Part shown: positions 1 to 8,855 of the stretch, one piece after another | Position numbering within the stretch: position 1 is the stretch's first letter | Layout: the number at the start of each line of letters is the position of its first letter | DNA from: Cohnella faecalis | Lineage (GTDB): Bacteria > Bacillota > Bacilli > Paenibacillales > Paenibacillaceae | DNA: 64,000 bases | NCBI RefSeq assembly: GCF_003570905.1 | Contig: NZ_QXJM01000039.1 | Location: 372,001 to 436,000, forward strand | Reading direction: 5' to 3' | Notes under the pieces: model-generated | Databases searched by the model: none | What the model was told of the DNA's origin: nothing | Seen by the model: only the letters and a program-made list of their open reading frames with translations | Program-made: the position numbers and the translations under genes

Positions 1-1
1 C

Positions 2-1201
2 AGTCAGGATTGGAGCGGTACCTTTCACCAGCGACAAGATGAGGATTGGGCAGTCGTTACGCTTCCGAAGGAAGGGACGCTTCGTCTTGCAGTGACGACG
101 GATACGACGAGGATTGATCCTTCCTTGTGGGTACAGCCCGCTGGAGGAACCGCGACAATGGCCGACGAGAACGGCGACGGCGAAGCCGAGGAGCTTATTT
201 TGCGGCAGGCGAGGGCTGGAAAGTACTACATCCGAATCCGCAACGAGTCGTCCGAGAACCCGGAGCCAGTAATCGGGACGTATACGGTCTCGCTGGAATA
301 TATTACGAAATATGAAGATCCCAACGAGCGGAACGACGATGCTCTGACCGCCACGCCGCTTGCTACGGGCAAAATTTACAACGGGTTAATAGATACAAGC
401 AAAGACAATGATTGGTTTCGTTTTACAATAGACGGTAAGCGGGAAATGAACATCAGCATGAGCAACATCGAGAGAACGGCTGCCGTCTCCATCGCATTGA
501 AGAACCAAAAATTGCAAACGATACACACATGGAAAAACGCGGCGGGAAAGCAGGAGCTGTCCGGATTGACGGTTCTTGAACCCGGGACGTATTACTTATC
601 GATAACGGCGAATAGTCCGATGTCCAACGGTTTGTACGCTTTGAAGCTTACCGAGCGGTCCGCGGAAGAGCCGTTATGGGACATAGCCGGCCACTGGGCG
701 GAAAAACCCATTCGAGCTATCGTGAAGCAAGGCTGGGCAGCGGGATTCGCCGATGGACGCTTTAGACCGGACAGAGAGCTGACTCGCGCGGAAGCGGTTG
801 CCTTTGTCGTTCGGTCCGTTGATGAGAGGGAAACCTTGGGATTGCCGGCGAAAACCCGGTTTCAGGACCTATCTTCGAAGCACTGGGCATACGGATCTAT
901 CTCGAAAGCGGAGAAGGCCGGCTGGCTAGCCATGTACGGCTCGTCTTCGATGTTCCAGCCCGATCGCCCGATGACGAGAGGAGAGATCGCCATCTTGCTG
1001 GCCGCCGCCGGTTCCGTCGAGACGGGGAGGCCGACAGGGCAGCGTTTCCGGGATGTGCCTGCAAGCCATCCGGCCGCTGCCGCTATCGAAGCGCTTGAAC
1101 GAAAAGGGTGGCTGGCCGGTTATCGGGATGGCAGGTTTCAGCCAGACGAGCCGCTAACGCGTGCGGAATGCGCAGTAATTCTCGCTCACTTGATTCATTG
1201 A
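2..1201 (+). CDS. SLH-domain surface protein with PPC-like domains, 5' truncated by the window
   Basis: The frame is open from the first bases, so the start lies outside the window. The visible part begins with two beta-rich segments that look like bacterial pre-peptidase C-terminal (PPC) domains; the second contains NDWFRFTID and ends in GTYYLSITAN. Three SLH repeats follow, at about 660-830, 840-1010 and 1030-1200 (motifs GHWAEKPI, FADGRFRPDRELTRAEA, YRDGRFQPDEPLTRAE). SLH domains bind pyruvylated secondary cell wall polymer, so this is a wall-bound exported protein. Whatever catalytic domain it carries lies upstream and cannot be seen. The DUF1146 gene follows after 22 bases. Confidence 0.85.
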   Translation, partial: SQDWSGTFHQRQDEDWAVVTLPKEGTLRLAVTTDTTRIDPSLWVQPAGGTATMADENGDGEAEELILRQARAGKYYIRIRNESSENPEPVIGTYTVSLEYITKYEDPNERNDDALTATPLATGKIYNGLIDTSKDNDWFRFTIDGKREMNISMSNIERTAAVSIALKNQKLQTIHTWKNAAGKQELSGLTVLEPGTYYLSITANSPMSNGLYALKLTERSAEEPLWDIAGHWAEKPIRAIVKQGWAAGFADGRFRPDRELTRAEAVAFVVRSVDERETLGLPAKTRFQDLSSKHWAYGSISKAEKAGWLAMYGSSSMFQPDRPMTRGEIAILLAAAGSVETGRPTGQRFRDVPASHPAAAAIEALERKGWLAGYRDGRFQPDEPLTRAECAVILAHLIH

Positions 1202-1223
1202 TAAGTAAGGAGGGGAAATAACG

Positions 1224-1484
1224 TTGGGCAGCGATTCGGGATTATATACCACAATGGGGCTCAATGGACTATTTGCCATTTTCGTTACTTTGGGCTGTAT
1301 TGCTCTTGCCTGGATACTGCTTCAAGAAGTGAAATGGGATGCGTTTGTCCGCAACCCGCGCAGCCCTCGCGCCCGGATGATTCAGGTCGTGCTTGCCGTT
1401 ATCGTCGGACATCTTATGTCCCGCTTTTTTCTCGATTATTGGGAATGGGCTGGCGCAATGAAATGGTTGTTCCAATCCGGATAA
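1224..1484 (+). CDS. ywzB: DUF1146 family small membrane protein (YwzB-like)
   Basis: This 86-residue protein starts at TTG behind a strong AAGGAGG site. It has two hydrophobic segments, roughly residues 11-31 and 52-70, separated by a basic stretch with RNPRSPRARM, as expected for a two-pass membrane protein of the DUF1146 family. B. subtilis carries a member of this family close to murAA, and here murA is the next gene. The function is unknown. I recognise it from size, topology and neighbourhood, and the gene symbol is by analogy. Confidence 0.75.
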   Translation: MGSDSGLYTTMGLNGLFAIFVTLGCIALAWILLQEVKWDAFVRNPRSPRARMIQVVLAVIVGHLMSRFFLDYWEWAGAMKWLFQSG

Positions 1485-1612
1485 GGCCCGCATAAGGTTA
1501 GGGTCGAATGAAGACAATGGGTAATACGGAGCAGTAGGATCGACATGCAAGGGTTGAAAGTCGCTAATGGAAAAACCTCAATTCGAGGGAAAAATCCGGA
1601 ATAACTTGGCGC

Positions 1613-1642
1613 TTGTGCCGGTCAAGGTTACGATGGTATGAT
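1613..1642 (+). promoter_or_regulatory. Candidate sigma-A promoter for murA
   Basis: TTGTGC at 1613-1618 and TATGAT at 1637-1642 are separated by 18 bases and lie about 80 bases upstream of the murA start, in the only sizeable gap before the gene. The call rests on sequence match alone. Confidence 0.45.
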
Positions 1643-1722
1643 GTAATTTGGATTTTTCGGGGGTAGGCTGAATTAGTTGGCTGCTCCGGAATGATTATCT
1701 ACACGCGCGGAGGGAACCACCC

Positions 1723-3111
1723 ATGAGCAAAATCATCGTCCGCGGCGGCCGTCCCCTATCGGGAGCTGTCCGTGTGCACGGAGCCAAAAATTCCGTCCTT
1801 CCGATTCTGGCGGCCGCATTGCTTGCGGAAGAAGGAGCCTGCGTCATTCATGACGTGCCCGCCCTAGACGATGTGACGAATATTCTGCAAGTGCTCGCGG
1901 CTTTGGGGGTTCACTCGCAGCAAAGCGACGACTGTGTCAGATTGAACGCGGATTCGCTCGTTTCGTATGACGCTCCTTATGAATTAGTGAGAAAAATGCG
2001 GGCTTCGTTTTTGGTTATGGGACCGCTGTTGGCGCGTCTTGGCAAAGTGAGAATATCGCTGCCGGGCGGCTGCGCCATCGGTACTCGCCCCATTGACCAG
2101 CATCTCAAAGGGTTCGAAGCGATGGGAGCCGAAATCGGCTTCGGTCAAGGATCGATTGAAGCCAGCGTGAGCGGCAAGCTCCGCGGGGCAAAAATTTACC
2201 TCGACGTCGCAAGCGTCGGCGCCACCGAGAATATTATGATGGCGGCATCGACGGCAGACGGAACGACAGTAATCGAAAATGCGGCCAAAGAACCGGAAAT
2301 CGTCGACCTGGCCAATTTCCTTAATGCGATGGGAGCCAAAGTCCGCGGAGCGGGCACCGGAGTCATCCGTATCGAAGGAGTCGAGCGGCTGAAGGGCGTG
2401 GTTCACCATGTCATTCCCGACCGGGTCGAAGCCGGAACCTATATGATTGCAGCCGCCATTACCGGCGGTGACGTGTATGTCGAAGGAGCGATTCGGGACC
2501 ATCTCGGTCCGGTCGTGGCAAAGCTGGAGGAAATGGGCGCCGTCGTCGATTGCGACGAGAACGGAATTCGTGTTCGCACGGAAAAGCCTTTGCGCGCGGT
2601 AGACGTCAAGACGCTTCCATATCCGGGTTTTCCGACCGACATGCAAGCTCAGATGATGGCTCTTCTGCTTCGATCCGAAGGAACGAGCATCGTGACGGAG
2701 ACGGTGTTCGAGAACCGGTTCATGCACGTCGACGAAATGATCAAGATGGGCGCGGAGATCAAAGTGGACGGCCGCACAGCGATTATTACCGGAGGTTTGA
2801 ATTTGTCCGGAGCTGCGGTGTGCGCTACCGATCTGCGTGCCGGAGCCGCGCTTATTTGCGCAGGCTTGGTCGCTGACGGAGTAACGGAAGTAAGCGGCGT
2901 TCATCATATCGATCGCGGCTACATGGACATTGTAGGCAAGCTTCGCGCTCTAGGAGCCGACATTCTTCGCGCTCCGTCGCCGGAAGAGCTGCTTGAGGAA
3001 GCGGAGCAGCGTTCGCTTCAGCCTGCCGTCCTGCTTGCTGGCATTGCGCAACCCGAGCGTGAAGAAGCTGCGGCCGTTCGTCTGTTGAACGTTCAGCCGA
3101 CATTGGCGTAG
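1723..3111 (+). CDS. murA: UDP-N-acetylglucosamine 1-carboxyvinyltransferase MurA
   Basis: MurA transfers enolpyruvate from phosphoenolpyruvate to UDP-GlcNAc, the first committed step of cytoplasmic peptidoglycan synthesis. Lys22-Asn23 ([10 protein letters not shown]) and the catalytic cysteine loop (GGCAIGTRP, Cys117) are present, so a fosfomycin-sensitive type of active site is expected. The ATG has a GGAGGG site upstream. At 462 residues it is about 30-40 longer than usual; the excess is a C-terminal tail rich in Glu and Ala after the conserved RGYMD region. In B. subtilis murAA is followed directly by spoIID; here about 3.6 kb of repeats and an insertion sequence lie between them. Confidence 0.96.
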   Translation: MSKIIVRGGRPLSGAVRVHGAKNSVLPILAAALLAEEGACVIHDVPALDDVTNILQVLAALGVHSQQSDDCVRLNADSLVSYDAPYELVRKMRASFLVMGPLLARLGKVRISLPGGCAIGTRPIDQHLKGFEAMGAEIGFGQGSIEASVSGKLRGAKIYLDVASVGATENIMMAASTADGTTVIENAAKEPEIVDLANFLNAMGAKVRGAGTGVIRIEGVERLKGVVHHVIPDRVEAGTYMIAAAITGGDVYVEGAIRDHLGPVVAKLEEMGAVVDCDENGIRVRTEKPLRAVDVKTLPYPGFPTDMQAQMMALLLRSEGTSIVTETVFENRFMHVDEMIKMGAEIKVDGRTAIITGGLNLSGAAVCATDLRAGAALICAGLVADGVTEVSGVHHIDRGYMDIVGKLRALGADILRAPSPEELLEEAEQRSLQPAVLLAGIAQPEREEAAAVRLLNVQPTLA

Positions 3112-3221
3112 CGATCGATTTGGCGGACATTCATTAGGCTGGATTCATTGGTGATCGGATGCAGCAAGCTGGTGAAGCGATCGGAGTAAGCAACATTGAA
3201 GTAATGATCAGGTCGGATTGA

Positions 3222-3244
3222 GATCGGATCGGATCGGATCGGAT
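3222..3244. repeat. Short GATCG tandem repeat
   Basis: Four to five head-to-tail copies of GATCG lie in the gap after murA. This is a simple-sequence repeat with no evident function. Confidence 0.7.
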
Positions 3245-3322
3245 TAAGCAACAGGTGGCAAGGGCATGAAGCGGCTTAGCCGTGGCGCGTTTTCCGTACT
3301 TATTCCATAAGCTGTTCGTCAA

Positions 3323-3347
3323 AGACGCCCTTCGGGGCGTCTTTTTT
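3323..3347 (+). terminator. Rho-independent terminator after murA
   Basis: AGACGCCC, loop TTCG, GGGCGTCT, then six T residues: a perfect 8-bp stem with a UUCG loop. It closes the murA transcript just before the repeat array. Confidence 0.9.
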
Positions 3348-3391
3348 CTGCATTCCTTTGCTGGGTTGTCCTCGTCAGATTGCTGATACGC

Positions 3392-4112
3392 CACACGCCC
3401 ACCCGACCGCCGGAAATAGTAACTGTAGGTGCCTTAGTTCCTCTAATGCCCGCCCGACCGCTGGAAATAGTAACTGTGGGTGCCTTATTTCCTCTAATGC
3501 CCGCCCGACCGCCGGAAATAGTAACTGTAGGTGCCTTATTTCCTCGAATGCCCACCTGAATGTCGGAAATAGTAACTGTGGGTGCCTTATTTCCTCGAAC
3601 GCCCACCCGACCGCCGGAAATAGTAACTGAGGGTGCCTTATTTCTGCGATTGCCCACCCGACCGCCGGAAATAGTAACTGAGGGTGCCTTATTTCCTCGA
3701 ACGCCCACCCGACCGCCGGAAATAGTAACTGAGGGTGCCTTATTTCCTCGAACGCCCACCCGACCGCCGAAAATAGTAACTGAGGGTGCCTTATTTCCTC
3801 TAATGCCCGCCCGACCGCCGGAAATAGTAACTGTAGGTGCCTTATTTCCTCGAATGCCCACCCGACCGCCGGAAATAGTAACTGAGGGTGCCTTATTTCC
3901 CGAATGCCCGCCCGACCATCGGAAATAGTAACTGAGGGTGCCTTATTTCCTCGAATGCTCACCCGACTGTCGGAAATAGTAACTGTGAGTGTCTTATTTC
4001 CTCGAATTCCCATCAGACCGTCGGAAATAGTAACTGAGAGTGTCTTATTTCTGCGATTGCTCACCCGACCGCCGGAAATAGTAACTGTAGGTGCCTTATT
4101 TCCGCGCCTGCC
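3392..4112. repeat. 51-bp palindromic tandem repeat array, left part (14 copies)
   Basis: Fourteen copies begin (at GGAAATAG) at 3412, 3463, 3514, 3565, 3616, 3667, 3718, 3769, 3820, 3871, 3921, 3972, 4023 and 4074. The spacing is 51 bases except for one 50-base step at 3871-3921. Each unit is a 30-base core that begins GGAAATAGTAACTG and ends GGTGCCTTATTTCC, so the ends form a 7-bp inverted repeat (GGAAATA/TATTTCC). A 21-base linker rich in C follows. Three linker types recur (TCGAAYG, TGCGATTG, GCGCCTG). Because 51 is a multiple of three, long open frames appear on both strands; none has a convincing start site, so I do not call genes here. Confidence 0.95.
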
Positions 4113-5528
4113 GATGACGTAAAATTGTTTGTGTACCATGTTTTGGAGTCTTACCAAAACAAAAAAAAGTAGGGTATTCTCGGGGTTACGACGCCACCAA
4201 GAAGGAGCCCTACTCGATGACTACTATACCCGAAAACATGCTTAACGATCTATTTGAAAATCTTGTCACACAGTTTGTGAAACAGAACATTGAGACGATC
4301 ATGCGAGCTGAAATCAAACACATGTTGGAGGAGCAGGAAGAACATCAGCGTAATAGCCGGAACGGTTATTACACGCGCACCCTCCACACGAAGTATGGTC
4401 ACATTGAAGATCTCCAGGTACCACGTGACCGTAATGGCCAATTCCAAACCAGCGTATTCGAGCCGTATCAGCGCCGAGATGGTTGGCTAGAGGAAGCTGT
4501 TATTCAGATGTACAAAAGCGGTATGGGCACACGAGACGTCGCCCGTTTCATTGAAAGCATGTTTGGTAGCCAATATTCGCCTACGACCGTCAGTAATATT
4601 ACAGCGACAGTGTTGGAGGACATTCAAATCTGGTTGCAGCGCCCGCTAAAGAAACGTTACTCGGTTATTTATCTCGACGGTCTTTACGTCAAACTCAAAC
4701 GCGGCACCGTAAGTGGCGAAGTCGTTTACTTTGCGATGGGGATCGACGAAGATGGTCACCGGCAAATCCTTGGCTTCTACATTGGCGGCCAAGAGAGTTC
4801 AAATGGCTGGCGGGAAGTACTCAAAGATCTTTATAAACGCGGGGCGACAGACGTGCTGCTCGGCGTGTTTGACGGCCTGACAGGGCTTGAAGTAGCCTTC
4901 CGCGAGACTTACCCGAAAGCCGACGTGCAGCATTGTGTGGTGCACAAAGTCCGTGCTACTTTCCCAAAAATCCGGGTGCAACATCGAACGGAAGTTATCG
5001 AGGATATCAAAACGGTTTACACGGCTGAGGACAAAGATCTTGCATTAGCAGCCTTCGACACGGTTTACGCAAAGTGGGGCAAATTGTATCCAAAAGAGAT
5101 GGAACTTTGGAAGGAGCAACTGCCTACGTTGCTGACCTTTTACAAATTTCCCAGCCTCATCAAGGAAGCCATTTACACTTCCAACCCAATCGAGCGGATG
5201 AATAAGGAAATCCGCAAGAGACTCAAGCCGATGAATAGTTTAACGAACATGGATGCGGCAGAGAAGATCGTTTACTTGCAGGCAATCGACTACAACGAAC
5301 GTAACGAAAGTCGCGCCATACGTGGGTTTGCAGATCCTGAAGTGAAGAAGAAGTTAACCGAGATGTTTGAGGCACGATATTCGGACAAGATAACATCCGA
5401 GGAGTAGCGCCACAAAAACCAATCTCCCGCGCCTTCGCTTGAGCTGCGCTCTCCGCCAACTCTAAAACCTAAAATCATGTCCATCATCCCGATGGAAAAA
5501 CCTACTACACAAACTTCTTGACGCTACC
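4113..5528 (+). mobile_element. IS256-family insertion sequence, complete, 1416 bp
   Basis: One transposase gene is flanked by imperfect terminal inverted repeats at 4113-4144 and 5497-5528, which share the core TTTGTGTA and both begin with G.T..CGT. The flanking direct repeat CGCCTGCC is at 4105-4112 and 5529-5536, an 8-bp target duplication typical of the family. Removing the element and one target copy restores the 51-bp register of the surrounding array exactly (4074 to an equivalent 4125). Insertion into the array is therefore certain, and the intact ends suggest it is recent. Confidence 0.95.
4217..5407 (+). CDS. IS256-family transposase (Mutator/MULE type DDE)
   Basis: This 396-residue protein catalyses cut or copy transposition of the element at 4113-5528. 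The DDE triad is visible as Asp154 (VIYLDGLYVK), Asp219 (LGVFDGLTGL) and Glu331 in the family signature IERMNKEIRKRLK. The conserved QHCVVHKVR block lies between the second Asp and the Glu. The ATG has an AAGGAG site, and the length matches the family (about 390-410). The frame is intact, so the enzyme is probably active. It runs in the plus direction, independently of its neighbours. Confidence 0.96.
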   Translation: MTTIPENMLNDLFENLVTQFVKQNIETIMRAEIKHMLEEQEEHQRNSRNGYYTRTLHTKYGHIEDLQVPRDRNGQFQTSVFEPYQRRDGWLEEAVIQMYKSGMGTRDVARFIESMFGSQYSPTTVSNITATVLEDIQIWLQRPLKKRYSVIYLDGLYVKLKRGTVSGEVVYFAMGIDEDGHRQILGFYIGGQESSNGWREVLKDLYKRGATDVLLGVFDGLTGLEVAFRETYPKADVQHCVVHKVRATFPKIRVQHRTEVIEDIKTVYTAEDKDLALAAFDTVYAKWGKLYPKEMELWKEQLPTLLTFYKFPSLIKEAIYTSNPIERMNKEIRKRLKPMNSLTNMDAAEKIVYLQAIDYNERNESRAIRGFADPEVKKKLTEMFEARYSDKITSEE

Positions 5529-5803
5529 CGCCTGCCCACCCGACCGCCGGAAATAGTAACTGTAGGTGCCTTATTTCCACGCCTGCCCACCCGACCGTCG
5601 GAAATAGTAACTGAGAGTGTCTTATTTCTGCGATTGCTCACCCGACCGCCGGAAATAGTAACTGTAGGTGCTTATTTCCTCGAATGCCCGCCCGACCGCC
5701 GGAAATAGTAACTGAGGGTGCCTTATTTCTGCGATTGCCCGCCCGACCGCCGGAAATAGTAACTGTAGGTGTCTTATTTCCGCGTCTGCCCACCCGACCG
5801 CCG
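5529..5803. repeat. 51-bp palindromic tandem repeat array, right part (5 copies)
   Basis: Copies begin at 5549, 5600, 5651, 5701 and 5752, again 51 bases apart with one 50-base step. They continue the array interrupted by the insertion sequence, giving 19 copies in all. The last linker ends at 5803, 13 bases before the stop codon of the convergent nuclease-like gene. The gap from the transposase stop to this array (5408-5528) holds only the right end of the element. Confidence 0.95.
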
Positions 5804-5815
5804 AGCATTACCCTG

Positions 5816-6510
5816 CTAGAGGTTATCCGTACTAAGAACATAGCTCCGAATCCGAGTTTTACAGAGACTAGCGGAGAGAACGTGTCCTTCCCTAAGAAGC
5901 TTTTTGAGATGTACCGCGATTGTTTTCCGGTGCCAGTGGAGTCCTCTGGCGATTTGGATCGGCGTAAGGGGCCCTTTGTTCGTTCTCATATAAGCGACGA
6001 TGGCCCGGTCGATGGGATCCGTCATCGTAGCGGAGTCGATGGAGCCATCCCCCACTTCCCGATAGCTTGCTGAAGCAACTGTTGGCAGAGCCGGGGATGT
6101 CTCTGGATGTGATCCAAGGAAAAACGAAGAATCCTCCAATCGTCAAGAACCAGATGGTCATGACGGATTAGGTTGTCGTTATATTTCCATCGATCGATAT
6201 CTCGTTTGTGGGTGCCGTAGGGATCGATTTCGATACAAATGTGCAGCCCCCCGAGCAAGAGTGCAAAGTCTAGATAGCGGTACCCGTCTTTGAAATCTCT
6301 TACTTCATACTCGGGATGCAGATTATCAAATTGGCCAAAGGCGGGCCACCATATTCGAGCTAGAAACTGCAACTCGGCATAATTTCCACCTTTTGGAAGT
6401 GATAGCCTCCTTCGTCGTTCCCCTCTGGCCGATTTGCGCTGCTTCTCCATCCAATTCGTATGGGCAGTCTCGAATTGGGGATCCAGATTCTCCTCCACAG
6501 AACGTCTCAT
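5816..6510 (-). CDS. Vsr/DUF559-like nuclease-fold protein with C-terminal winged helix, frameshifted as given
   Basis: Two minus-strand frames join into one 231-residue protein if one G is added to the run at 6049-6053 (C5 on the plus strand). The N-terminal part reads like a PD-(D/E)XK nuclease of the Vsr/DUF559 group: a conserved Glu (YAELQFLARIWWP), then YLDFALL, then CIEIDPYG, and a terminal GWRILRFS-like strand (DDWRILRFSLD). The C-terminal part, about 70 residues, resembles a winged helix (PLTPIQIARGLHWHRKTIAV). I know of similar Paenibacillaceae proteins but no proven function. The gene points towards the repeat array and ends 13 bases from it. The start at 6510 lacks a well-spaced ribosome site, so the N-terminus is uncertain. 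Confidence 0.7.
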
Positions 6511-6708
6511 CCTCTCGGAAAATAAAATAGCCGCTCATCCGGAACGAAAGTTCCGAACGAACGGCGTATGCTTTACGACCGACCGCAGTATGCGTAGTAA
6601 CGAGACAAGCTTACATGACTTTTCGCCGATTGGCAAGTCTATCGAACGGGTTCTAGCACGAGCTGAAAACGCATAGTTTGAAAGAAGTCCAAGCTATGAG
6701 GGGGTACC

Positions 6709-7959
6709 ATGATACGAAGCTGGAAAATAGAATGGGCTGCGTTCGCCGGAGGGACGCTCGCAGCCGGTATATTGTGGTTATTCGTTCATGCACCGGGATT
6801 TGAGGGGCAGTTATCGACGACAATAGGGAACGAGAGTCCGAAGAGCGAAGCTCAATCGCAAGTCCAATCGCAAGCTCAATCGCAAGTCCAATCGCAAGCC
6901 AAGAGGCTGTCGGACGGGCCCGCGAGCGAGAGATTACAGGGAGGATCTCCTTCATCGGAAAATCCGGACCCCGGAAAGTCCGATTCCGTATCCGGTTCCT
7001 TGCCCGTGACCCAAGGCCTTTCGCCTTTGACCCAAGGCCTTACGCCCTTGGAACCCAATTCCCGCTACCCCGAACCGTTCGTGAGAGTTTACTTGTCGGA
7101 AAGCAAAACCGTAGAGACGGTCAGCCTGGAAACTTACGTACGCGGAGTGGTGGCGGCCGAGATGCCGCTTGATTTCGAGCCGGCGGCGCTGGAAGCGCAG
7201 GCGCTTGCCGCTCGCACTTATATCCTCCGGCGTCTGATGAACGATGATCGCACAGGCATGCCGGTACAGAACGCCGACGTCACAGACACGCAGACGCACC
7301 AGGCATACCGGTCGATTAGTCGGATGAGCAAGCTGCTCGTTCAAGATCGGGAGGGCTGGATGAAAGCCGACCAAGCGTGCCGAAATACGCGAGGCCTCAT
7401 CATCGCCTACGAGGGACAGCCGATCGATGCGCTCTATTTTTCCACGAGCAACGGCTACACGGAAAATTCGGAGGATGTGTTCCCGTTCAAGCTTCCTTAT
7501 TTGCGATCGGTAGAAAGTCCGTGGGATAAAGAGGGGGCGCCTCGTTCGAAGGAAACGGTAGAGATGCCGCTCAAGAGGTTTTACGAATTGCTTGGAGCGA
7601 AGTCGGCGCAGGCCATGGGACCGATAGTTGCGGGTGCGGGGGGAGGCAAGCTGCCTATTCGAGTGACCGAACGGTCGGAAGGACAACGAGTAAAAATGTT
7701 GGCTGTCGGTACGCTCAAGCTGCCGGGAACCGAAGTCCGCAGCATGCTCGGCTTGCGGTCCTCATCGTTCGAATGGGTAATCAAGGGCTCCAAAATCTTC
7801 ATTACCACATACGGAAGCGGGCATGGCGTCGGTATGAGCCAGTGGGGAGCGGAGGGGATGGCGAAGGCAGGGAGTACGTCGCGCGAAATCGTGGAACACT
7901 ACTATCCGGGAGTAAACCTGATGGAAGTATCGAAGCTTCCGAATGGCAGCACGCTATAA
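6709..7959 (+). CDS. spoIID: Stage II sporulation protein D, peptidoglycan lytic transglycosylase
   Basis: SpoIID cuts septal glycan strands during engulfment of the forespore, together with SpoIIM and SpoIIP, from the mother-cell membrane. This 416-residue protein starts at ATG behind GAGGGGG. It has an N-terminal membrane anchor (residues 11-27), then a Gln/Ser-rich linker made of a short repeated QSQ unit, then the SpoIID/LytB domain. The catalytic Glu is Glu151 (RGVVAAEMP); CRNTRGLI and the late GSGHGVGMSQWGAEGMA block are also present. It is longer than the B. subtilis protein because of the linker. Its position before spoIIQ is conserved. Confidence 0.95.
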   Translation: MIRSWKIEWAAFAGGTLAAGILWLFVHAPGFEGQLSTTIGNESPKSEAQSQVQSQAQSQVQSQAKRLSDGPASERLQGGSPSSENPDPGKSDSVSGSLPVTQGLSPLTQGLTPLEPNSRYPEPFVRVYLSESKTVETVSLETYVRGVVAAEMPLDFEPAALEAQALAARTYILRRLMNDDRTGMPVQNADVTDTQTHQAYRSISRMSKLLVQDREGWMKADQACRNTRGLIIAYEGQPIDALYFSTSNGYTENSEDVFPFKLPYLRSVESPWDKEGAPRSKETVEMPLKRFYELLGAKSAQAMGPIVAGAGGGKLPIRVTERSEGQRVKMLAVGTLKLPGTEVRSMLGLRSSSFEWVIKGSKIFITTYGSGHGVGMSQWGAEGMAKAGSTSREIVEHYYPGVNLMEVSKLPNGSTL

Positions 7960-7985
7960 AAATGGTAATCTTCTAATCCGGACAG

Positions 7986-8014
7986 GTATAAAACCCCATC
8001 ACCTGGTAACAATG
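7986..8014 (+). promoter_or_regulatory. Candidate sigma-F promoter for spoIIQ
   Basis: GTATA at 7986-7990, then 14 bases, then GGTAACAATG at 8005-8014 fits the forespore sigma-F pattern (GYATA and GGNNANANTN). It lies 20 bases before the spoIIQ start. spoIIQ is a known sigma-F gene in B. subtilis. Confidence 0.55.
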
Positions 8015-8034
8015 GCTTACTGAGGTGATAAAAA

Positions 8035-8763
8035 ATGATCAATGACAACAACAAGCCTACTCGCAAGCTCGAAGACTCTCAAAAGTCGGTTACGGGATCG
8101 CACTCCGCCGCCAAGCCTTCCGGTTGGAAAAAACTACTTTCCAAGCGCTGGGTGTTTCCTGCAGCTTACATGGCCGCGGCTGCAATCATCGTAACCATCC
8201 TCTGGATGAACTCGGACACGGACAAGGCGGATAAGACATCGCCTGCCGTATCGAGCGTCTCCAGCGAACAGACGGATGGCGCTTCAAGTCCGGACGCCGC
8301 GCCTGCGGTCGCCAATGGGGAGGCTCTCCAATGGCCGGTGGCAAAGATGGACGACATGAAGACACTCATCCCGTTCTACGATGCCGCCGCATCGGAGGAA
8401 GAACGCGTAGCCGCTATGGTAGAGTATCCTAACAACACGTTCGCGCCGCACATGGCCATCGATTTGGCTCGCAAAGACGCTCAGTCGTTCGACGTTCAAG
8501 CCGCTCTCGGAGGCGAAGTAACGGTTGCCGAGCAGACGGCGAAAAATGGCTACGAGGTGCACATCAAGCATGCCAACGGGCTCGAAACCGTCTACCAAAG
8601 CTTGACCGATCTCAAAGTGAAGTCGGGAGACAAGGTCGAGCAGGGCGACGTCATCGCGAAAGCCGCTCAAAGCGAGAGCGAGCCGGGCGAAGGCATTCAC
8701 GTCCATTTCGAGGTTCGCAATAACGGCCAGTCTGTCAATCCGACGTCGCTCATCGCCAAGTAA
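8035..8763 (+). CDS. spoIIQ: SpoIIQ-like LytM/M23 domain protein
   Basis: SpoIIQ sits in the forespore membrane and, with SpoIIIAH from the mother cell, forms the channel that keeps the forespore active. This 242-residue protein has one membrane segment (about 39-58), a Ser/Asp/Ala-rich linker and a C-terminal M23 domain. B. subtilis SpoIIQ lacks one zinc ligand. Here all positions of an active LytM site seem present: His139 and Asp143 (APHMAIDLA), and His222 and His224 (GIHVHFEV). The ATG has a GAGGTGAT site. It follows spoIID as in B. subtilis and ends at a strong terminator. Confidence 0.92.
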   Translation: MINDNNKPTRKLEDSQKSVTGSHSAAKPSGWKKLLSKRWVFPAAYMAAAAIIVTILWMNSDTDKADKTSPAVSSVSSEQTDGASSPDAAPAVANGEALQWPVAKMDDMKTLIPFYDAAASEEERVAAMVEYPNNTFAPHMAIDLARKDAQSFDVQAALGGEVTVAEQTAKNGYEVHIKHANGLETVYQSLTDLKVKSGDKVEQGDVIAKAAQSESEPGEGIHVHFEVRNNGQSVNPTSLIAK

Positions 8764-8805
8764 TAGTAGAAGCATCGATTGCCTGCCATCGGGCGATCGA
8801 GCAGG

Positions 8806-8855
8806 AAGCCGGGAATCCCGCCGTCGCCGACAAGGCGGGCGGCCCGGCTTTTTTT
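8806..8855 (+). terminator. Terminator after spoIIQ
   Basis: An outer stem AAGCCGGG/CCCGGCTT encloses an inner CCCGCC/GGCGGG stem and is followed by a run of T residues. Confidence 0.88.

Noticed and set aside
3319-4157. Repeat-protein genes on either strand of the 51-bp array
   Set aside because: Open frames follow from a period divisible by three; no start has a ribosome site, and frames change at the 50-base steps.
3392-5803. CRISPR array
   Set aside because: The 30-base cores are regularly spaced, but the 21-base linkers are nearly the same in all units, so there are no spacers, and no cas gene is near.
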